Assembly: GCA_947623455.1 (NCBI GenBank)
Contig: OX392532.1
Span: forward strand, 46,255,058-46,319,057
DNA length: 64,000 nucleotides
Direction of reading: 5' to 3'
Origin: Mimachlamys varia
Taxonomy: Eukaryota; Mollusca; Bivalvia; Pectinida; Pectinidae
Within the stretch, counting starts at the first letter, position 1, and each line of letters begins with the position of its first letter. Shown in pieces: positions 1 through 11,700 of this stretch. The notes beneath the pieces were generated by a model. It ran no database searches and was not told the origin of the DNA. It saw only the letters and a program-made list of their open reading frames with translations. A program made the position numbers and the translations under genes.

Positions 1-449
1 AATATATCATTGAAATCAAAATCAGAGTCGTTGGCTATGGCGCGATTATATAATCAAAGTTAAACACAGCAAAGCACACCATGTAAAGCACAGAGAGGTA
101 TAGGCCTATAACACAAATGTATGTATACACGCGAGAGGTCAACCAGGAGCAGAGAAGTAATATCTAAATGAGCCGTGGGAGTGAAAAATGAAGTTCTTTG
201 TTACAAATCGCATATAGATTATTAAAGTCATCATAATTATTAACAATACCATGGGAAAATCATTTCCTGTTAGGTTTAGCTTTTCAAATAGTTCAGATAT
301 CATGCGATTTGTAGCAATTCAAGCTTTTCCGGAGCGGGAGGGTAAAAAAATGACATGCCATTGGGTCAAAGGTCACAGAATAGTGGCAGCAATTGGACGC
401 AAAAACTACTCGTAGTTTTAGCGCTGAAAATGGCCCTTTAGCATTCTTA
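1..449. other. intergenic, nothing recognised
   Basis: AT-rich sequence without a convincing reading frame, RNA gene or repeat that I can name. Confidence 0.5.
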
Positions 450-588
450 GAGTAATTAAAGAAGTGCCATTTTTTACTTAATTTTCGGGCAGTTCAAACA
501 AAATAAGAAAATATCACCTAATTGGTGATATTTTGATTTAACTGCCCGAAAAATTAAGTGAAAAATGGCCCTTCTTTTATTACTCTTA
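450..588. mobile_element. short fold-back MITE-like palindrome
   Basis: The two halves are near-perfect reverse complements. The left arm reads 'gtaattaaagaagtgccat' and the right arm ends 'atggcccttcttttattac'; the centre is 'tatcacctaattggtgata'. There is no coding capacity. This is the usual form of a non-autonomous fold-back element. I could not see a clear target-site duplication, so the family is open. Confidence 0.6.
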
Positions 589-670
589 CAAAAGATTAAA
601 GGGCAATTTTTTACAATTATAATGAGCCAGGCCAAAATTCCTTAAGTTAAACATCTCCATAGGAAAGCAC

Positions 671-1698
671 TAACAAGAGGCCCAATGGGCCTGTATTGCT
701 CACCTGGTATCAATCTCTGACTTATATTATATTTTAACCCTAAAGTCCCCTAAAATCTTTTACTGTAAGACATTTATAAACATATTTTACCCCTGTGACC
801 TTTTAAGACAACATCATTTTCTTTTTCAAATTTTGTTTGGCTTCATCCAAGGACACTACCAGCCAAATATCATGTCTCTAGGCATTTGGATTTATCAGAA
901 GAAGTCGCTCAAAGCTTTTAATATATTTGACCCTGTGACCTTTAATATGGGTCAAGGTAATTTCTTTTCGCAAACTGTGAAATATCAGCCAAATATCATG
1001 CTTCTAGGGCATTTGGTATTTAAGGAGAAGTCGCTTGAAGGTTTTAACAGATTTGACCCTTGTGACCTTAAATATAGGTCAAGGTAATTTCTTTTTGCAA
1101 ACTTTGTTGGGCTTCATCCAAGGAACCTTTCAGCCAAATATCATGCTTCTAGGGCATTTGGTATTTCAGAAGAAGTCGTTTAAAGGTTTTAACAGATTTG
1201 ACTCTTGTGACCTTGAATAAAGGTCATGGTCATATCTTTTCGCAAACTCTGTTGGGCTTCATCCAAGGAACCTTTCAGCCAAATATCATGCTTCTAGGGA
1301 TTTTGGTTTATAAGAAGAAGTTGTTTAAAGGTTAAAATACATTTAACCCCTATGACTTTGAATATCGGTCAAGGTCGTTTATTCGGCTTCATCCAAGGAA
1401 GTTACCAGTCAAATATGAGGTCTCTATGCCTGACCGTATTTTAGAAGAAGTTGTTTGAAAGTTTTGACATTTTTGACCCCTTTGACCTTGAAATTAGGTA
1501 AGTGATTTTTTTTCGCAAATTTTGTTCAGCTCCTTCCAAGAAAGCTACCAGCCAAATTTCATGTCACTAGGCCTTTCAGTATATTAGAAGAAGTCGTTTA
1601 AAGAAAAAAGTTGACGGACGCAGGACGAACGGCCAGACGGACGGACGCCACACCATCACATAAGCTCACTTGGCTCTTTGGGCCAGGTGAGCTAAAAA
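671..1698. repeat. dispersed repeat with internal ~140-bp imperfect repeats
   Basis: The block opens near 'taacaagaggcccaatgggc' and 'gctcacctgg' and closes with 'ggccaggtgagct', so the outermost motifs are inverted. In between, a unit of about 140 bp recurs five to six times. It carries 'ggcttcatccaagg', 'agccaaatatcatg', 'agaagaagtcg' and 'gaccttgaatat'. Short open frames here are by-products of the repetition. Similar 'ggtcaaggtca' blocks recur near 35.8 kb and 43.1 kb, so this is a dispersed family. Its class is unknown to me. Confidence 0.6.
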
Positions 1699-1920
1699 TG
1701 AAAGGAAAATTCATTTGACTTAGATTTTCCCGTTACTTCTTTAATGCCTTTTCTATGGAGAGTTTTAAGTTAAGGAATTTCCTTTCGTTGACTAACTTTC
1801 ATGAAACTAGGTCTGTTTGAATTGTACAAAACTGTGCTAAGAAAACAAGCATGATATATTACACCCTAAGTTGTATTAATGGCATATTAACATATACTTA
1901 CTAACAAAGACGTATGTATA

Positions 1921-2690
1921 TCAAGATGGTTTTATTAACCCACCATCATTATGATGGGTTAATAAAACTTCAAACATCGCCCTGCGTCCCTGATAAGTAC
2001 TGCATTGATCTTTCTCAAATTGCACATGTAGGTTTCCATTGGCGCCTAGTTGTGCCCTTTTGATTTTCCACTTATTTCCTCTTTCTGCACTGTTATATGG
2101 CCGACAGGCAGCCATCTTGGATTTTGCATTTATAGTTTGTGATTGATATTTCTTAAAAGTTTTGGTTGGATCCTTCTCAAATTTCATATGCAGGTTCCTT
2201 GTGGTCCCAAGATGTGTGTTGTCTAGTTTGTGGAGGTGCTTCATAAAACAATCTGGTTTCAGATGACAATCTTGGATTTTGACAGTGACAGTTTGTGATC
2301 GCCATTGTCTTGAGAACAGGTTCTGTTTGGTCCCTACAGCTTCTGTAGTTGTACATGGTCTAATTTTTAGACTGCTCCAGGGGAAAAATATGGCCGCCTA
2401 ACGGCCAGCTTTTATGTTGACTATGGTTGTACATTATGGTTATTTTTAAAGAAATACAAGATGGACCTTTCTTAAATATTTGGAATTTGGATTTGATCAG
2501 AAAAACAAAACTCCTGACCAGAAACCCTCTTACATCTATTATCAATTTTCAAGAAATATTCAAAGAACTAAGATTAAATACATAAATGAAAGAAAAAAAG
2601 AAGGGAAAATATCCAACTTTCTAAGAATTAATGAAAAATCATCAAAAGTGGCCGCCAAGATCCCTCTGGGATCTCTTGTATGTCTCTGTT
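1921..2690. repeat. dispersed repeat, 'GCCATCTTGG' family, copy 1
   Basis: It shares long stretches with 26770-27916: 'gcagccatcttggattttg', 'ggatccttctcaaatttcat', and a tail with 'gaagggaaaatatccaactt' then 'aatgaaaaatcatca' and 'gggatctcttgt'. It begins with an imperfect hairpin around 1929-1967 ('aacccaccatcat'). Two long copies in one window show that it is interspersed. No coding capacity is visible. Confidence 0.65.
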
Positions 2691-2699
2691 ATTACCTAC

Positions 2700-3625
2700 C
2701 GACAAGGAAATGACCTAAGAAAGGTATGGATAATGATTTTGTTTCCATACATCTTGGAAGTAAAACATACTGTATTCCATTTCCGCATTTATGATTTGTA
2801 TAATGATAGGCCAGACAATGATTATTCAAACAAGTCAAAAACACTGGCACCAAAAGTCCACATGTGCTTTTCCCCCAGAAGGCCCCCTCCCCAAAATGTA
2901 AACATTGTGGGGCTCACACATCAAAATACCCCCAGCTACGCCCCTGCTCTTTGTGCCAAGCAACTGAAGTATTTTGTGGTGGGAATTCTGCAAAAGGCGT
3001 GGCAAATTGCTAGGATCAAATCTTAAATCATGTTTGTGATCATCTCTTTACGCCATGCACTTGTATATATAGTTTTTGTGTGGGGATCTCAACTGTAAAT
3101 GTTATGACTCAGGAGTCAAGACTGCAAGGGCGTGGCAGACCCTGGGGTCAAATTTAAAATCATGATTGTGATCGTCTCTTAATGCCAAGCAATTGTATGT
3201 ATAGTTTTGGGGTGGGGATCTTAACCGTTAAAAATATTGTCAAATGGACTCCTTTTGTCCCCGCCCTTCACCAGGCCCCTGGGGGTAACACCATCATTTG
3301 TATCCATTTGAATCCTAGCCATATAGGGATGCTACTACTGAAATATAAATGTTACACATTGCTTGGATCCAGAGAAGAAGTCGTTAATATGAATATTGCC
3401 AAATGGACCCCTTTGGCCCCGCCCCTCAGTCCCCTGAGGGGTCAGCCCCATCATTTGTATACATTTGAATCCCAGCCGCCACACAGTGGTGTTTCCCTCC
3501 AAATTTGATTTAATTCCGATCAGCGGTTAAGAAGAATTCAATTGTTGACGTTGGGTGGACGAACGGACGCCAGGGTATGGCATAAACTCACCTTGGTCGT
3601 CCTCCGGACCAGGTGAAATAAAAAA
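2700..3625. repeat. dispersed repeat ending in CCAGGTGA
   Basis: Several imperfect internal repeats are built on 'ggacccctttggccccgcccct' type phrases. The end 'gacgccagggtatggcataa' then 'gaccaggtgaaata' is also seen at 31850-31895 ('ggacaccagggtatgg', 'gaccaggtgcc'). I see no credible gene. Confidence 0.5.
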
Positions 3626-3804
3626 ATAAAAGCATAAAAAAAAGTCTGGTACCCCCTATCTATATCCTAAGTGAAGAGGGAACCATCCCATTTTTTTTTT
3701 TAATCAAAACATTAACATGAACGATGGACACAAACAAAACCTATTGCCCCTGTGGTTTAACGATAGCATACTAATAAACAAAGATCATTGTAGCTGCTTT
3801 AATA

Positions 3805-4215
3805 TGATAACAAGAGGCCTAATGGGACTGAATCATCCAAAAGTGGACTAAAATAAGTGGACTTGGAATACTTGTTGTTATTATAAATGACATTGCGTAT
3901 TTAAGACCTCAAACTGGAGACAGGTCCACTGAATTTGAAAACTGAGTAATGTTGTCAGCCAGGGAAAAAGTTGTCAGCGTCTTGTTGTTCGTTGGTTGAG
4001 ATACGGCTGATAAATAACGCGTACATTAATACAGCTTCTCATTTACAGCTCAGTTTTGTTATAACATATTCCAGGTGTGCAGAGTGCATAGAGTAAACGC
4101 TGTATTGTAAGTAGCATTCAGAAGAATCTGACGAAAGTAGAATGTTGATGCCGTACAGACAGCTGCACCAAGACATAAGCCTGCTTGGCCCCTTGGGCCA
4201 GTTGAATTACATAAA
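3805..4215. repeat. dispersed repeat fragment
   Basis: It starts 'aacaagaggcctaatgggac' and ends 'gcttggccccttgggccag', phrases shared with the ends of the 671-1698 block. It is probably a diverged or internally deleted relative. No open frame. Confidence 0.45.
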
Positions 4216-4262
4216 TTCAACAACTAAAACTTTGCATTTTACAAAAATATAATCGTCAACAA

Positions 4263-4768
4263 TGCATAACTTCATATTGACATAGGTATGACATTGATGG
4301 TACATAAACCTACATATTGACATAGGTATGACATTGATGATACATAAACCTATATATTGACATAGGTATGACATTGATGATACATAAACCTACATATTGA
4401 CATAGGTATGACATTAATGGTACATTAACCTACATATAGACATAGGTATGACATTGATGGTACATAAACCTACATATTGACATAGGTATGACATTGATGG
4501 TACATAAACCTACATATTGACATAGGTATGACATTGATGGTACATAAACCTACATATTGACATAGGTATGACATTAATGGTACATAAACCTACATATTGA
4601 CATAGGTATGACATTGATGATACATAAACCTACATATAGACATAGGTATGACATTGATGATACATAAACCTACATATAGACATAGGTATGACATTGATGA
4701 TACATAAACCTACATATAGACATAGGTATGACATTGATTATACATAAACCTACATATAGACATAGGAA
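4263..4768. repeat. 40-bp minisatellite (~12.5 copies)
   Basis: A head-to-tail array with an exact 40-bp period. Each unit contains 'cataggtatgacattgatg' and 'tacataaacctacatat'. Copies differ at a few positions. It lies on the 3' side of MED21 and may be transcribed with it if the MED21 3' UTR runs through the next array. Confidence 0.95.
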
Positions 4769-4816
4769 TGACCTTTTTGTTAAAACTGTCCCATTGAACC
4801 CATAACAGTAGATTCC

Positions 4817-5712
4817 CAAGAAGTAGTCAGGAGCTGACAATGTACTTGGTAATTGACACAGAAGTCAGCAGCTGACAATGTACTGGGTAATTGACATGGA
4901 AGTCAGCAGCTGACAATGTACTGGGTAATTGACACAGAAGTCAGGAGCTGACAATGTACTTGCTAATTGACACGGAAGTCAGCAGCTGACAATGTACTGG
5001 GTAATTGACACAGAAGTCAGGAGCTGACAATGTACTTGGTAATTGACACAGAAGTCTGGAGCTGACAATGTACTTGGTAATTGACACAGAAGTCAGCAGC
5101 TGATAATGTACTGGGTAATTGACACAGATGTCAGGAGCTGACAATGTACTTGGTAATTGACACAGAAGTCAGCAGCTGACAATGTACTTGGTAATTGACA
5201 CAGAAGTCAGGAGCTGACAATGTACTTGGTAATTGACACAGAAGTCAGGAGCTGACAATGTACTGGGTAATTGACACAGAAGTCAGCAGCAGACAATGTA
5301 CTGGGTAATTGACACAGAAGTCAGCAGCTGACAATGTACTTGGTAATTGACACAGAAGTCAGCAGCTGACAATGTACTTGGTAATTGACACGGAAGTCAG
5401 GAGCTGACAATGTACTTGGTAATTGACACAGAAGTCAGCAGCTGACAATGTACTGGGTAATTGACACAGAAGTCAGGAGCTGACAATGTACTGGGTAACT
5501 GACACGGAAGTCAGCAGCTGACAATGTACTTGGTAATTGACACAGAAGTCAGGAGCTGACAATGTACTTGGTAATTGACACGGAAGTCAGCAGCTGACAA
5601 TGTACTTGGTAATTGACACGGAAGTCAGCATCTGACAATGTACTTGGTAATTGACGCAGAAGTCAGGAGCTGACAATGTACTTGGTAATTGACACGGAAG
5701 TCAGCAGCTGAT
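4817..5712. repeat. 38-bp minisatellite in the presumed MED21 3' UTR (~23 copies)
   Basis: The 38-bp unit contains 'gaagtcagcagctgacaatg' and 'tacttggtaattgacaca'. It begins about 45 bp after the MED21 stop codon (read on the minus strand). On that strand the unit ('GTGTCAATTACC', 'TGTCAGCTCCTGAC') resembles the last coding stretch and stop region of MED21 ('GTGTCAGTTAC', 'CAGTTCCTGAC'). It may therefore have been seeded from the gene's own 3' end; that origin is an inference. Confidence 0.95.
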
Positions 5713-5754
5713 ATCATAATTAACACTGGTTAGACATTACAATTTACAATGATG

Positions 5755-8700
5755 TCAGGAACTGGATTCCATGGCTTGACATTGTAACTGACACTGGGCA
5801 ATGTCTCTCAGTGCACTTTGTATTTGCTCCAAAAGTCCTTCTCCTTTACTGACAATGTCTTCCAAATTCTTGGCTGTGTCTTGATTTTCTGCTTCTAACT
5901 TCTTTAAAGTTGCTATCTGAAAATCCACAGCAGATACTTCAAAATGTGAAATGTGAAAAAAGGTTTTTGGTTACACACAAAATTTCTCTCCTAATTTGTA
6001 AATCGTAATTTTGGACTGATTGTGCACTGGAACATTTAAGGTTCCAAAAAATCGAGGGAAAAAAATTGAGGGGAAAAAACCCAGCCAGGTAGGTTACCAA
6101 TGAAGGTTAACTAAACAAACACATTAGAATATTTACAGGAAAACATCACACAAAGTCTTGTTAACTAGGCCTGATGTTGATTGACACATTATACATTCGC
6201 ATTATACAGGCAATATAAAATATAACAAGCTAATGCGTAGAATCAATATCCCCCGCTTTTCCTCGTTTTGTAAGGGGGTTATCATATTGTAGGTTTTTTT
6301 TTTTTATTTTCATGCTGTTGACACAAGATGTATTGCTTGGAAAGTGAACAAAAACTGAAGCCTTATACCCAGCAAATGAGTAATATTTGTTGCCTAGATA
6401 GCACAGAAACGTTTATTAAGGGGCCATAACTCAGCCAAAAGTGGCAATCAAACTTGGATGAGCCCTTAAGGAATTTCAACTTGTTACCAAGTTTCAAGAA
6501 AATTGGATAATATTTGTTGCCTTATTGCAAGGAAACGAAAGAAGATGACATTTTTCATTAATCAAAGGGCCATAACTCTGCCAAATATCGTCTTCCAAAA
6601 GTGGCAATCGAACTCGGCCGAGCCCTTTAGACATTTTACCTTGCAACCAAGTTTCAAGACAATCGGATATTTCTTATCGTTATTACACGGAAAGAAAGTG
6701 TGACAGACAGACTGACGGACAGACAGACTGACAAACCAAAAATAATATCCCCCGTTTCAGTGAAAGTGGGGGATACAAATATTTTCACAACAAAAAAATT
6801 ATTCAATCAAATCTGAAATCAGACTTCATTTGCCACAATTTCTATAAAATACACAGTTTATAATTAGGAGTTTCTGAGCGAAAAGATATCACCGGCAGAA
6901 CCTTACCTGTAGCTCTAAGGAAGGGTCCTCTATAGGTATATGGTAGGGGTGGGTAGGGGGGAGAACCTTACCTGTAGCTCTAAGGAAGGGTCCTCTATAG
7001 GTATATGGTAGGGGTGGGTAGGGGGGAGAACCTTACCTGTAGCTCTAAGGAAGGGTCAGTAGGGGTGGGTAGGGGGGAGGACCTTACCTGTAGCTCTTAG
7101 GAAGGGTCCTCTATAGGTATATGGTAGGGGTGGGTAGGGGGGAGAACCTTACCTGTAGCTCTAAGGAAGGGTCCTCTATAGGTATATGGTAGGGGTGGGT
7201 AGGGAGGAGAACCTTACCTGTAGCTCTAAGGAAGGGTCCTCTATATATAGGTATATGGTAGGGGTGGGTAGGGAGGAGAACCTTACCTGTAGCTCTTAGG
7301 AAGGGTCCTCTATAGGTATATGGTAGGGGTGGGTAGGGGGGAGAACCTTACCTGTAGCTCTTAGGAAGGGTCCTCTATAGGTATATGGTAGGGGTGGGTA
7401 GGGGGGAGAACCTTACCTGTAGCTCTAAGGAAGGGTCCTCTATAGGTATATGGTAGGGTTGGGTAGGGAGGAGAACCTTACCTGTAGCTCTAAGGAAGGG
7501 TCCTCTACAGATATATGGTTGGTAGGGGGGAGAACCTTACCTGTAGCTCTAAGGAAGGGTCAGTAGGGGTGGGTAGGGGGCAGAACCTTACCTGTAGCTC
7601 TAAGGAAGAATCCTCTATAGGTATATGGTAGGGGTGGGTAGGGAGGAGAACCTTACCTGTAGCTCTTAGGAAGGGTCCTCTATAGGTATATGGTAGGGGT
7701 GGGTATGGGGGGAGAACCTTACCTGTAGCTCTAAGGAAGAATCCTCTATAGGTATATGGTAGGGGTGGGTAGGGAGGAGAACCTTACCTGTAGCTCTTAG
7801 GAAGGGTCCTCTATAGGTATATGGTAGGGGTGGGTATGGGGGGAGAACCTTACCTGTAGCTCTTAGGAAGGGTCCTCTATAGGTATATGGTAGGGGTGGG
7901 TAGGGGGAAGAACCTTACCTGTAGCTCTAAGGAAGGGTCAGTAGGGGTGGGTAGGGGGGAGAACCTTACCTGTAGCTCTTAGGAAGGGTCCTCTATAGGT
8001 ATATTGTAGGGGTGGGTAGGGGGGAGAACCTTACCTGTAGCTCTAAGGAAGGGTCCTCTATATATAGGTATATGGTAGGGGGGAGAACCTTACCTGTAGC
8101 TCTTAGGAAGGGTCCTCTATAGGTATATTGTAGGGGTGGGTAGGGGGGAGAACCTTACCTGTAGCTCTAAGGAAGGGTCCTCTATATATAGGTATATGGT
8201 AGGGGTGGGTAGGGAGGAGAACCTTACCTGTAGCTCTTAGGAAGGGTCCTCTATAGGTATATGGTAGGGGTGGGTAGGGGGGAGAACCTTACCTGTAGCT
8301 CTTAGGAAGGGTCCTCTATAGGTATATGGCAGGGGTGGGTAGGGGGGAGAACCTTACCTGTAGCTCTAAGGAAGGGTCCTCTATAGGTATATGGTGGGGG
8401 TGGGTAGGGGGGAGAACCTTACCTGTAGCTCTTAGGAAGGGTCCTCTATAGGTATATGGTAGGGGTGGGTAGGGAGGAGAACCTTACCTGTAGCTCTTAG
8501 TAAGGGTCCTCTATAGGTATATGGTAGGGGTGGGTAGGGGGGAGAACCTTACCTGTAGCTCTTAGGAAGGGTCCTCTATAGGTATATGGTAGGGGTGGGT
8601 AGGGGGGAGAACCTTACCTGTAGCTCTAAGGAAGGGTCCTCTATAGGTATATGGTAGGGGTGGGTAGGGAGGAGAACCTTACCTGTAGCTCTAAGGAAGG

Positions 8701-11700
8701 GTCCTCTATATATAGGTATATGGTAGGGGTGGGTAGGGAGGAGAACCTTACCTGTAGCTCTTAGGAAGGGTCCTCTATAGGTATATGGTAGGGGTGGGTA
8801 GGGGGGAGAACCTTACCTGTAGCTCTTAGGAAGGGTCCTCTATAGGTATATGGTAGGGGTGGGTAGGGAGGAGAACCTTACCTGTAGCTCTTAGGAAGGG
8901 TCCTCTATAGGTATATGGTAGGGGTGGGTAGGGAGGAGAACCTTACCTGTAGCTCTTAGTAAGGGTCCTCTATAGGTATATGGTAGGGGTGGGTAGGGAG
9001 GAGAACCTTACCTGTAGCTCTAAGGAAGGGTCCTCTATAGGTATATGGTAGGGGTGGGTAGGGGGGAGAACCTTACCTGTAGCTCTTAGGAAGGGTCCTC
9101 TATAGGTATATGGTAGGGGTGGGTAGGGGGGAGAACCTTACCTGTAGCTCTTAGTAAGGGTCCTCTATAGGTATATGGTAGGGGTGGGTAGGGGGGAGAA
9201 CCTTACCTGTAGCTCTTAGGAAGGGTCCTCTATAGGTATATGGTAGGGGTGGGTAGGGGGGAGAACCTTACCTGTAGCTCTAAGGAAGGGTCAGTAGGGG
9301 TGGGTAGGGGGGAGAACCTTACCTGTAGCTCTTAGGAAGGGTCCTCTATAGGTATATGGTAGGGAGGAGAACCTTACCTGTAGCTCTTAGTAAGGGTCCT
9401 CTATAGGTATATGGTAGGGGTGGGTAGGGGGGAGAACCTTACCTGTAGCTCTCAGGAAGGGTCCTCTATAGGTATATGGTAGGGGTGGGTAGGGGGGAGA
9501 ACCTTACCTGTAGCTCTAAGGAAGGGTCCTCTATAGGTATATGGTAGGGGTGGGTAGGGAGGAGAACCTTACCTGTAGCTCTAAGGAAGGGTCCTCTATA
9601 TATAGGTATATGGTAGGGGTGGGTAGGGAGGAGAACCTTACCTGTAGCTCTTAGGAAGGGTCCTCTATAGGTATATGGTAGGGGTGGGTAGGGGGGAGAA
9701 CCTTACCTGTAGCTCTTAGGAAGGGTCCTCTATAGGTATATGGTAGGGGTGGGTAGGGGGGAGAACCTTACCTGTAGCTCTAAGGAAGGGTCCTCTATAG
9801 GTATATGGTAGGGTTGGGTAGGGAGGAGAACCTTACCTGTAGCTCTAAGGAAGGGTCAGTAGGGGTGGGTAGGGGGGAGAACCTTACCTGTAGCTCTTAG
9901 GAAGGGTCCTCTATAGGTATATGGTAGGGGTGGGTAGGGAGGAGAACCTTACCTGTAGCTCTAAGGAAGGGTCCTCTATAGGTATATGGTAGGGGTGGGT
10001 AGGGGGGAGAACCTTACCTGTAGCTCTTAGGAAGGGTCCTCTATAGGTATATGGTAGGGTTGGGTAGGGAGGAGAACCTTACCTGTAGCTCTAAGGAAGG
10101 GTCCTCTATAGATATATGGTGGGTAGGGGGGAGAACCTTACCTGTAGCTCTAAGTAAGAATCCTCTATAGGTATATGGTAGGGGTGGGTAGGGGGGAGAA
10201 CCTTACCTGTAGCTCTAAGGAAGGGTCCTCTATAGGTATATGGTAGGGGTGGGTAGGGAGGAGAACCTTACCTGTAGCTCTTAGGAAGGGTCCTCTATAG
10301 GTATATGGTAGGGGTGGGTAGGGGGGAGAACCTTACCTGTAGCTCTTAGGAAGGGTCCTCTATAGGTATATGGTAGGGGTGGGTAGGGGGAAGAACCTTA
10401 CCTGTAGCTCTAAGGAAGGGTCAGTAGGGGTGGGTAGGGGGGAGAACCTTACCTGTAGCTCTAAGGAAGGGTCCTCTATAGGTATATGGTAGGGGTGGGT
10501 AGGGGGAGAACCTTACCTGTAGCTCTTAGGAAGGGTCCTCTATATGTATATGGTAGGGGTGGGTAGGGAGGGGGACCTTACCTGTAGCTCTAAGGAAGGG
10601 TCCTCTATAGGTATATGGTAGGGGTGGGTAGGGGGAGAACCTTACCTGTAGCTCTAAGGAAGGGTCCTCTATAGGTATATGGTAGGGGTGGGTAGGGGGA
10701 GAACCTTACCTGTAGCTCTTAGGAAGGGTCCTCTATAGGTATATGGTAGGGTTGGGTAGGGAGGAGAACCTTACCTGTAGCTCTAAGGAAGGGTCCTCTA
10801 TATATAGGTATATGGTAGGGGTGGGTAGGGGGGAGAACCTTACCTGTAGCTCTTAGGAAGGGTCCTCTATAGGTATATGGTAGGGTTGGGTAGGGAGGAG
10901 AACCTTACCTGTAGCTCTAAGGAAGGGTCAGTAGGGGTGGGTAGGGGGGAGAACCTTACCTGTAGCTCTTAGGAAGGGTCCTCTATAGGTATATGGTAGG
11001 GGTGGGTAGGGAGGAGAACCTTACCTGTAGCTCTAAGGAAGGGTCCTCTATAGGTATATGGTAGGGGTGGGTAGGGGGGAGAACCTTACCTGTAGCTCTT
11101 AGGAAGGGTCCTCTATAGGTATATGGTAGGGTTGGGTAGGGAGGAGAACCTTACCTGTAGCTCTAAGGAAGGGTCCTCTATAGATATATGGTGGGTAGGG
11201 GGGAGAACCTTACCTGTAGCTCTAAGGAAGGGTCCTCTATAGGTATATGGTAGGGGTGGGTAGGGAGGAGAACCTTACCTGTAGCTCTTAGGAAGGGTCC
11301 TCTAAAGGTATATGGTAGGGGTGGGTAGGGGGGGGAGAACCTTACCTGTAGCTCTAAGGAAGAATCCTCTATAGGTATATGGTAGGGGTGGGTAGGGAGG
11401 AGAACCTTACCTGTAGCTCTTAGGAAGGGTCCTCTATAGGTATATGGTAGGGGTGGGTAGGGGGGAGAACCTTACCTGTAGCTCTTAGGAAGGGTCCTCT
11501 ATAGGTATATGGTAGGGGTGGGTAGGGGGGAGAACCTTACCTGTAGCTCTAAGGAAGGGTCAGTAGGGGTGGGTAGGGGGGAGAACCTTACCTGTAGCTC
11601 TTAGGAAGGGTCCTCTATAGGTATATGGTAGGGGTGGGTAGGGGGAGAACCTTACCTGTAGCTCTAAGGAAGGGTCCTCTATAGGTATATGGTAGGGTTG